Part shown: positions 58,934 to 64,000 of the stretch, in pieces
Position numbering within the stretch: position 1 is the stretch's first letter
Layout: every line of letters starts with the position of its first letter
Assembly (NCBI RefSeq): GCF_003268005.1
Contig: NZ_CP014213.1
Coordinates: forward strand, 682,001 to 746,000
Direction: 5' to 3'
Length of the DNA stretch: 64,000 bases
Source of the DNA: Methanosphaera sp. BMS
GTDB taxonomy: Archaea; Methanobacteriota; Methanobacteria; Methanobacteriales; Methanobacteriaceae
Notes under the pieces: generated by a model
Databases searched by the model: none
What the model was told of the DNA's origin: nothing
What the model saw: only the letters and a program-made list of their open reading frames with translations
Position numbers and translations under genes: made by a program

Positions 58934-59098
58934 CAATATAAATAACCCCCTGGTAAAGCTTTAATCATATTGTATTATACTATGTCATCACTGATATATA
59001 TTGATAGGCAATTGTTCCATTGAAAACCATATTATTATACAACGTTCCATTAATCAACAGAAACTTCAAATAATTCCATTAGATTAATGTATATATAA

Positions 59099-59397
59099 AA
59101 TGAAAAAAATAAAAAAACCAAAAACGTATATACACACAAACCAAAAACAACCGTACATACAAAAACAAAAAAAATAAAAAAACCAAAAACGTATATACAC
59201 ACAAACCAAAAACAACCGTACATACAAAAACAAAAAAAAATAAAAAAACCAAAAACGTATATACACACAAACCAAAAACAACCGTACATACAAAAACAAA
59301 AAAAATAAAAAAACCAAAAACGTATATACACACAAACCAAAAACAACCGTACATACAAAAACAAAAAAAAATAAAAAAACCAAAAACGTATATACAA
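59099..59397. repeat. Iteron-like tandem repeat array, 65/66-base units
   Basis: Four full units and a partial fifth, with periods of 65, 66, 65 and 66 bases; the one-base differences fall in an A run. Each full unit contains two copies of the nonamer CGTAYATAC (CGTATATAC and CGTACATAC, 27 bases apart), at 59125, 59152, 59190, 59217, 59256, 59283, 59321, 59348 and 59387. Long A runs in between should bend the DNA. Related half-copies (TGTACATAC, TGTATGTAC) occur near 59455 and 59500. The array lies between an acetyltransferase gene and the biotin synthase gene. No spacers exist, so this is not CRISPR. The regular double motif suggests a protein binding array. Confidence 0.85.
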
Positions 59398-59559
59398 AAC
59401 CCAAAAAACTAAAAAACCCTTAACTTATAAAAAATTATATAATCCAAAAAAAATCATGTACATACAAAAAGCATAAATAACATTAATCAAAAATGTATGT
59501 ACATTAATTTAAATAAAATATTTTAAGGGAGTATGACTCGGATTCAATTAAATAAATCA

Positions 59560-60531
59560 TTATATATTATTTTCACTTATTTTATATCCCAGCTCTTTAA
59601 TCATCTTTATGTCACTTTCATAGCTTGGACCGCTCGTTGTCAGCATGTTACCAAGAATTGCTGCATTTGATCCAGACCGGAATGCCTTTCGACCGTTATC
59701 CTCTAGTAGCAATCGTCCACCGGCTAATCTGATATATGCTTGGGGATTTATGAATCGGTATATGGCTATGATTCTACATGTCTCTTCATTGGACAGAACT
59801 GTATTATTTTCTAGGGGCGTGTTTTTGATGGGATTTAATATGTTTATTGGTATTGACTGTACGTTAAGTCTTCTTAGCTGTAGTGCCAAGTCTATTCTAT
59901 CCTTCCATGATTCGCCTATGCCAAATATTCCACCGCTGCATATTTTCATGTGCGAGTTGTCTATGTGTTTAATGGTATCGAGCTTATCCTGATATGTGTG
60001 GGTTGAACATACACTTGCAAAGTATGTCTTGGATGTTTCAAGATTATTGTGGATTCTGTCAACTCCCGCATCCTTGAGTTTCTGTACCTGCAACTTATTT
60101 AACTTTCCAAGTGATACGCATAAATAAATGTCTGAGTGCTTATTTTTAATGCCAGTTATCACTTCAGCTATACGTTTAAATTCATCATCATTTAATCTTG
60201 GCCCACTTGATACATAAGAAATTCTTTTTAAACCCTGACCATATACATCCAGTGTTTGTTTTTTTAATTTTTCATTCGAAAGTAAGGGATATTGTGTAAT
60301 ATGCGTATCATAATATGCTGATTGGGCACAGAATTTACAATCCTCACTGCAGTTGCCGCTCTTTACGTTGATTATCGTACATACATCAAAGTTATCCTGG
60401 CAGAAATGCCGACGTAATCTATCCGCATGACAAGACAGCCTGTTAATCGGCACATCCAAAAGTTCAAGCATGTCATTTTTTGATGGTGTATATCCATCCA
60501 TAACTTTTTTGCTAAGTTCTTCAACAATCAT
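59560..60531 (-). CDS. bioB: Biotin synthase
   Basis: A protein of about 323 residues from ATG 60531, which gives MIVEELSKKVMDGYTPSKND as in the family; an ATG nine bases upstream is an alternative. The radical SAM motif is SGNCSEDCKFCAQSAYY (C61, C65, C68). The 2Fe-2S ligands and core are visible as KICSGGIFGIGESWKDRIDL and IPINILNPIKNTPLEN, and AYIRLAGGRLLLEDNGRKAF is the C-terminal arginine region. BioB inserts sulfur into dethiobiotin. Other bio genes are not in the window. Confidence 0.93.
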   Translation of the reverse strand: MIVEELSKKVMDGYTPSKNDMLELLDVPINRLSCHADRLRRHFCQDNFDVCTIINVKSGNCSEDCKFCAQSAYYDTHITQYPLLSNEKLKKQTLDVYGQGLKRISYVSSGPRLNDDEFKRIAEVITGIKNKHSDIYLCVSLGKLNKLQVQKLKDAGVDRIHNNLETSKTYFASVCSTHTYQDKLDTIKHIDNSHMKICSGGIFGIGESWKDRIDLALQLRRLNVQSIPINILNPIKNTPLENNTVLSNEETCRIIAIYRFINPQAYIRLAGGRLLLEDNGRKAFRSGSNAAILGNMLTTSGPSYESDIKMIKELGYKISENNI

Positions 60532-60932
60532 ACAATCCATCCATTATAATAAATATTTGTAGGATATAATATTAAGTATTTTAGAAAAAAATGATAAATG
60601 TATCAAAGTATTTACGATAATTTTAGACATACATTTCAAGTGTATTACATTACCTTAAAAATGGGTCCCTTCAGTAATAACTCATTTGCATAGGACAGGG
60701 AATTGATGAAATCATATTAGGACATGATAAATTTAACCTTCTCATCAATAAATAACCCATTGGCATATCAGTTGAGTCTTTTAGCTATTGATTAAATCAT
60801 TAATATTGATTTATCCGTATATCAATCATTTTTTTATATATTTGATTAATAAAAATGTGTATTTATGAAAAAATGGTGGTTAAATTTATTCAACTATCTG
60901 ACGTTAAAAAAAAAGTGTTGGATAGGGTTATC
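60532..60932. other. Intergenic region
   Basis: About 400 AT-rich bases upstream of bioB and downstream of the glyoxalase gene. It should carry the bioB promoter. No gene or RNA was recognised. Confidence 0.45.
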
Positions 60933-61319
60933 CTATTTTCTTTGCATAACCTCTATTTGATATCCATCAGGGTCTGTTAAGAAGTAATATTCTTTTACTC
61001 CTTCTGTTAAACCTTTGAAAGGTCCTACCGTATAACCGGCTTCTTTATGTTCCTTACGGGCAAGTTCCAAATCATCAACATATACTGCAATATGACCATA
61101 ACCAGTACCGATATCATAAGGTTTGTCCGGATCATAGTTATATGTTAATTCCAATTCAAAATCCGATTCACCATCCTTTAAATAGACCAATGTGAATTTA
61201 CCTTCCGGTTTATCAATCCGTCTTGATTCTTTCATCCCCAATGCATCATCATAGAATTTAAGTGAACGTTCCAAATCATAAACTCGTATCATTTCATGCA
61301 CCATTTTACATTGTACCAT
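60933..61319 (-). CDS. Glyoxalase / lactoylglutathione lyase-like protein
   Basis: A 128-residue protein from ATG 61319, supported by AAAGGTGATAAT; the frame is open further upstream but that would overlap the TrkH gene. Metal ligands of the VOC fold are in place: His in MVHEMIRVYDLERSLKFYDD, Glu in DFELELTYNYD, His in GYGHIAVYVDDLE and Glu in GYQIEVMQRK. It is the length of bacterial glyoxalase I. It would clear methylglyoxal or a related compound, with an unknown thiol, since methanogens lack glutathione; coenzyme M or B are candidates by inference. Confidence 0.9.
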   Translation of the reverse strand: MVQCKMVHEMIRVYDLERSLKFYDDALGMKESRRIDKPEGKFTLVYLKDGESDFELELTYNYDPDKPYDIGTGYGHIAVYVDDLELARKEHKEAGYTVGPFKGLTEGVKEYYFLTDPDGYQIEVMQRK

Positions 61320-61428
61320 ATTATCACCTTTTAATTTGATTATATTATATTTTTTTAATAATAAAGTAATAAATGTTTGGATAAATACCAACATTATTTT
61401 AATTTTTTTTATTAAATTTAACAGTATA

Positions 61429-62913
61429 TCATCCATCACCAAATCTATTGATCAAATAAATAAATGGCAGCAATACAGGCCAAATTCCAATTCTTCCCGC
61501 CAGAAAATCAAATATCAAAACAACTTTAACCACAACAGGAATTGAAGTAGAGATATAACTTGGACCTAGTCCCGTATTTCCTATGGAAGCCGCGACAATT
61601 GAATAAGCAGTTTGAAAATCATTGCAGAATACCATTATTATCACTGTACTAAGTACAAAAAGTAGCAGATAAACCATGAAAAAGGTGAATACCTGCTTGA
61701 GCAAATAATTGCTTAGATGCATTTGTCTATTGTTATGAAAGACGTTCCTTTTAATAATCACGTCTTTCGGCAATAACATCGAATGGATTTCCCACCATAC
61801 TGCCTTAATCATAACGGCAACATTAAATATCTTAATTCCACTGGCTGTAGAAGTTGCACAGCCACCTATAAACATTAATATTATCAGAATATGATAACTG
61901 AGAGCGGGCCAGGCATTAATATCCGTTGATGAAAACCCAGTTGAAGTCAAAACGGATATTACCTGAAATAGTGCATGTCTGAATGTGAGCAATATGTCCT
62001 GATTATAGAAATTATGCTGCAGAAGGCTAAATGTTACAATAATTGTTGCTAAAGCAATGAAAATGAACATGTACCTTATTTCAATATCCTTGTGAACAAG
62101 TTTCAATTTTCCCCTCAATAAGTTATAATGCAGGATGAAATTCATGGCACCCAAAATCATTACAATCATGGTGACAATTTCAACGAGTGGATTGGCAAAA
62201 TAATTCAAATAGCTGGGATCCGATGAGAATCCACCAGTACCCAATCCGGCAAAGGAATAGCAAACAGAATTGAACAAATCCACTCCAACCAATATGTACA
62301 ACAGGATAGCCAAAATGGTTAATAATGTATATATCCTAATAAACATCATTGAATTATGTTTGATGTTTGGAGTTATTTCCTCAGTATTTCCTTCAGCCAC
62401 ATATAACCTTTTTAAGCTAACGGATGATGGAAGTAGAACGGATAATAATATTATCACACCTAATCCACCAATCCATTGAAGCAGGCTTCTCCAAATTCTA
62501 ATACAAAATGCCACGGGAACATCGGAATACATTGTAAATCCTGTTGAGGTAATTCCAGACATGGATTCAAAGTACGAATCAACAAAGGACAAATCACGTG
62601 AAAATATCATCGGCAATGCACATACAAGTGCCGAAAGTATCCAAATAGACAATACGAAGATGAATGAACCCTTAAATGATAAATCGCTGAGATTTTTCGA
62701 GTTACATGAATAATATAATAATAGTCCTATGGCTAATGAGATAATCATTGAATAAGTAAAAGAGTTAAAATAGGTCATGCCATCATTGTATATCAGACAG
62801 ATAATTATCGGAATCATCATGAATGATGCTATTGATATTAAAACAAATCCAGTGTAATGGGCTATTGTCTTTATTTCATCTCCACCTATTTTTTCCAAAT
62901 AATTTAAATTCAT
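61429..62913 (-). CDS. TrkH-family potassium uptake protein
   Basis: The protein is about 494 residues from ATG 62913 (AGTGAT upstream; an earlier in-frame start is weak). Four pore-loop repeats are visible: MSGITSTGFTMYSD, GLGTGGFSSDPSYL, VLTSTGFSSTDINAWP and SIGNTGLGPSY, the hallmark of TrkH/KtrB channels, with their filter Gly residues. Ten or so membrane helices lie between. KtrB/TrkH works with a TrkA/KtrA regulator, which is not seen in the window. The glyoxalase gene lies just downstream on the same strand. Confidence 0.92.
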   Translation of the reverse strand: MNLNYLEKIGGDEIKTIAHYTGFVLISIASFMMIPIIICLIYNDGMTYFNSFTYSMIISLAIGLLLYYSCNSKNLSDLSFKGSFIFVLSIWILSALVCALPMIFSRDLSFVDSYFESMSGITSTGFTMYSDVPVAFCIRIWRSLLQWIGGLGVIILLSVLLPSSVSLKRLYVAEGNTEEITPNIKHNSMMFIRIYTLLTILAILLYILVGVDLFNSVCYSFAGLGTGGFSSDPSYLNYFANPLVEIVTMIVMILGAMNFILHYNLLRGKLKLVHKDIEIRYMFIFIALATIIVTFSLLQHNFYNQDILLTFRHALFQVISVLTSTGFSSTDINAWPALSYHILIILMFIGGCATSTASGIKIFNVAVMIKAVWWEIHSMLLPKDVIIKRNVFHNNRQMHLSNYLLKQVFTFFMVYLLLFVLSTVIIMVFCNDFQTAYSIVAASIGNTGLGPSYISTSIPVVVKVVLIFDFLAGRIGIWPVLLPFIYLINRFGDG

Positions 62914-63339
62914 GTAAATCACTAACAATAATTAATATAGCTAAAAGAAATCTTATAATATGTGTATCTGATTTATTTTTAAATCCAACATGTTATAATT
63001 GGAATTACAAGTATTTTACGTTTACTTAAGGCTATTATATTATATATATATTTATTTATTATTTGGAAAAATATTTATAAATTTTGATGATAATGAAAAA
63101 TTTTATAGGAAATCAGCTTTGAGTTATAAAAAACATGCAAAATGGTGTTGGATTAGTTGTATTTGAAATTATGTAGATTAAATTTGGATAGGCATATACC
63201 ATACGCATTGTATGCAGGATAAAATTATTCAGGAAAAAATACATTCGGTTAACAAATAAAGATAAGGAATGTTGTCAACATCAGTCATTACCGAAATTCG
63301 TGAATATCTGTAAAAAAATAAGAAAAGGAATTAATGGTA
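62914..63339. other. Intergenic region
   Basis: About 425 AT-rich bases between the TrkH gene and the 3' end of the winged-helix/FHA gene. A dense TATATA run near 63040-63060 may be part of the TrkH promoter. No gene was recognised. Confidence 0.4.
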
Positions 63340-64000
63340 TTAATTGTAACTTACAAATAAAACCACGGAATTTGATCCATGTGATAACTGAATGAATGAA
63401 TCATTAGGGACTTTTACTGCTTTACCCGTTTCGATTTTTTTATTGGCGATAAAGGTCCCGTTTTCAGAGTTATCAACCATTAACCATTCACCATCATCAT
63501 TATATATTTTCAGGTGTGGTTTGTGCCTTTCGGTAACTGTTTCATAGGCAGAGGACAGTATTAATGATTCTGAACCATATTTACCAGGAGGATAACAATA
63601 ATCTCTTCCTATGTAACCTGTTTCATCTTCATTGATGGTTAATACTTCACTTTTATCAATACCAGTGAAAACAGTAATAACACAATCATATTCATTTTTA
63701 AGTTCTAGGTTTTCCTTATATAACTGCATATAACTTTGAATTTCTTCTACGAATATTTGATTTTCAAAGAGTATGCAGTCAAATGCCATCATATTGAAGT
63801 AATATGAATAAACTGCCTGTGGGAGCGGTTCACCATTTCGATTTCTACGACTTCTTATTCTGCCAATTAAACCCGCATCCATTAACTTTTTCAAATGGTT
63901 TCTTAAGCCTTGTTCTTTAAGAAATATCTTCTTTTTTTCCAGTTTTTCGTTGATTTCCTCTACGTTAAGTGTATACTTAACGATTGAATGATATTTCTTT
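63340..64000 (-). CDS. Winged-helix protein with FHA domain, 5' end outside window
   Basis: The frame is open to the right edge; the start is beyond it (a TTG at 63894 would cut the winged helix). Near the edge the sequence reads YTLNVEEINEKLEKKKIFLK then EQGLRNHLKKLMDAGLIGRI, a winged-helix pattern. A helical linker (YMQLYKENLELKNEYD) leads to an FHA domain: GYIGRDYCYPPGKYG, RHKPHLKIYNDDGEWLMVDN and SENGTFIANKKIETGKA. It has the same domain order as the 54900-55685 protein, and the FHA parts share KPHLK-Y--D-EW and the closing SFI-LS-G pattern. It is thus a paralogue, probably also a phospho-threonine-responsive regulator. Confidence 0.82.
   Translation of the reverse strand, partial: KKYHSIVKYTLNVEEINEKLEKKKIFLKEQGLRNHLKKLMDAGLIGRIRSRRNRNGEPLPQAVYSYYFNMMAFDCILFENQIFVEEIQSYMQLYKENLELKNEYDCVITVFTGIDKSEVLTINEDETGYIGRDYCYPPGKYGSESLILSSAYETVTERHKPHLKIYNDDGEWLMVDNSENGTFIANKKIETGKAVKVPNDSFIQLSHGSNSVVLFVSYN

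Noticed and set aside
59099-59397. Possible CRISPR array
   Set aside because: The units are directly adjacent and identical throughout; there are no unique spacers and no cas genes.
59050-59404. Three overlapping minus-strand ORFs rich in Phe, Val and Cys
   Set aside because: All come from the iteron-like repeat array; they have no ribosome binding site and exist in all three frames.
61320-61442. Longer N-terminus for the glyoxalase gene
   Set aside because: The extension overlaps the TrkH gene, is hydrophobic low-complexity, and a strong GGTGAT site sits before ATG 61319.

Overview
The window looks like chromosome of a gut-type methanogen of the Methanobacteriales, most probably Methanosphaera or a close relative. 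The basis is a very AT-rich sequence with archaeal TATA boxes and GGTGA-type ribosome binding sites, a methylcobamide:coenzyme M methyltransferase of the MtaA type (methanol methanogenesis), a methanogenesis marker 8 protein, and several giant secreted Asn/Thr-rich adhesin-like proteins with repeated GGAIY beta-helix rungs, typical of Methanosphaera and Methanobrevibacter. Species cannot be named from the sequence alone.

Layout. 1-7125: two minus-strand adhesin-like genes, the first running off the left edge. 7456-11668: an accessory strip with a membrane protein, a broken phage-type BRO/antirepressor gene, a compact XRE regulator - ImmA/IrrE-type Zn peptidase - PIN-like nuclease operon, and a small basic peptide gene. 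11951-18931: a 2326-residue adhesin with two beta-helix blocks, Ig-like repeats and a long coiled coil. 19617-21908: a complete group II intron with its reverse transcriptase, sitting just after the stop codon of the next adhesin gene (21924-24773). 25009-41964: mostly ordinary cellular genes (cupin, ADP-ribosylglycohydrolase, MtaA, SpoIIM-like protein, Na+-dependent transporter, hydroxyacyl-CoA dehydrogenase, SDR, HAD phosphatase, nitroreductase, DUF2284, radical SAM). 42121-49398: a fifth adhesin gene split near its 5' end by a second full-length group II intron (46940-49228). 50396-64000: potassium channel, DUF1847, MATE exporter, TPR plus winged-helix/FHA pair, flavodoxin, Fe-S aldo/keto reductase, nucleotidyltransferase, acetyltransferase, an iteron-like repeat array, biotin synthase, glyoxalase, TrkH, and a second winged-helix/FHA protein cut by the right edge.

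How it fits together. The five adhesin-like proteins probably form the outer surface and share signal peptides, Ig-like modules and, in two of them, a C-terminal module. The strongest single result is that removing 46940-49228 from the minus strand rejoins an adhesin reading frame exactly, so production of that surface protein should depend on RNA splicing of a mobile intron. The best candidate for a little-described functional system is the three-gene XRE/ImmA/PIN operon next to the decayed antirepressor. The iteron-like array at 59.1-59.4 kb and the two winged-helix/FHA regulators are the other items that ordinary annotation would not explain.
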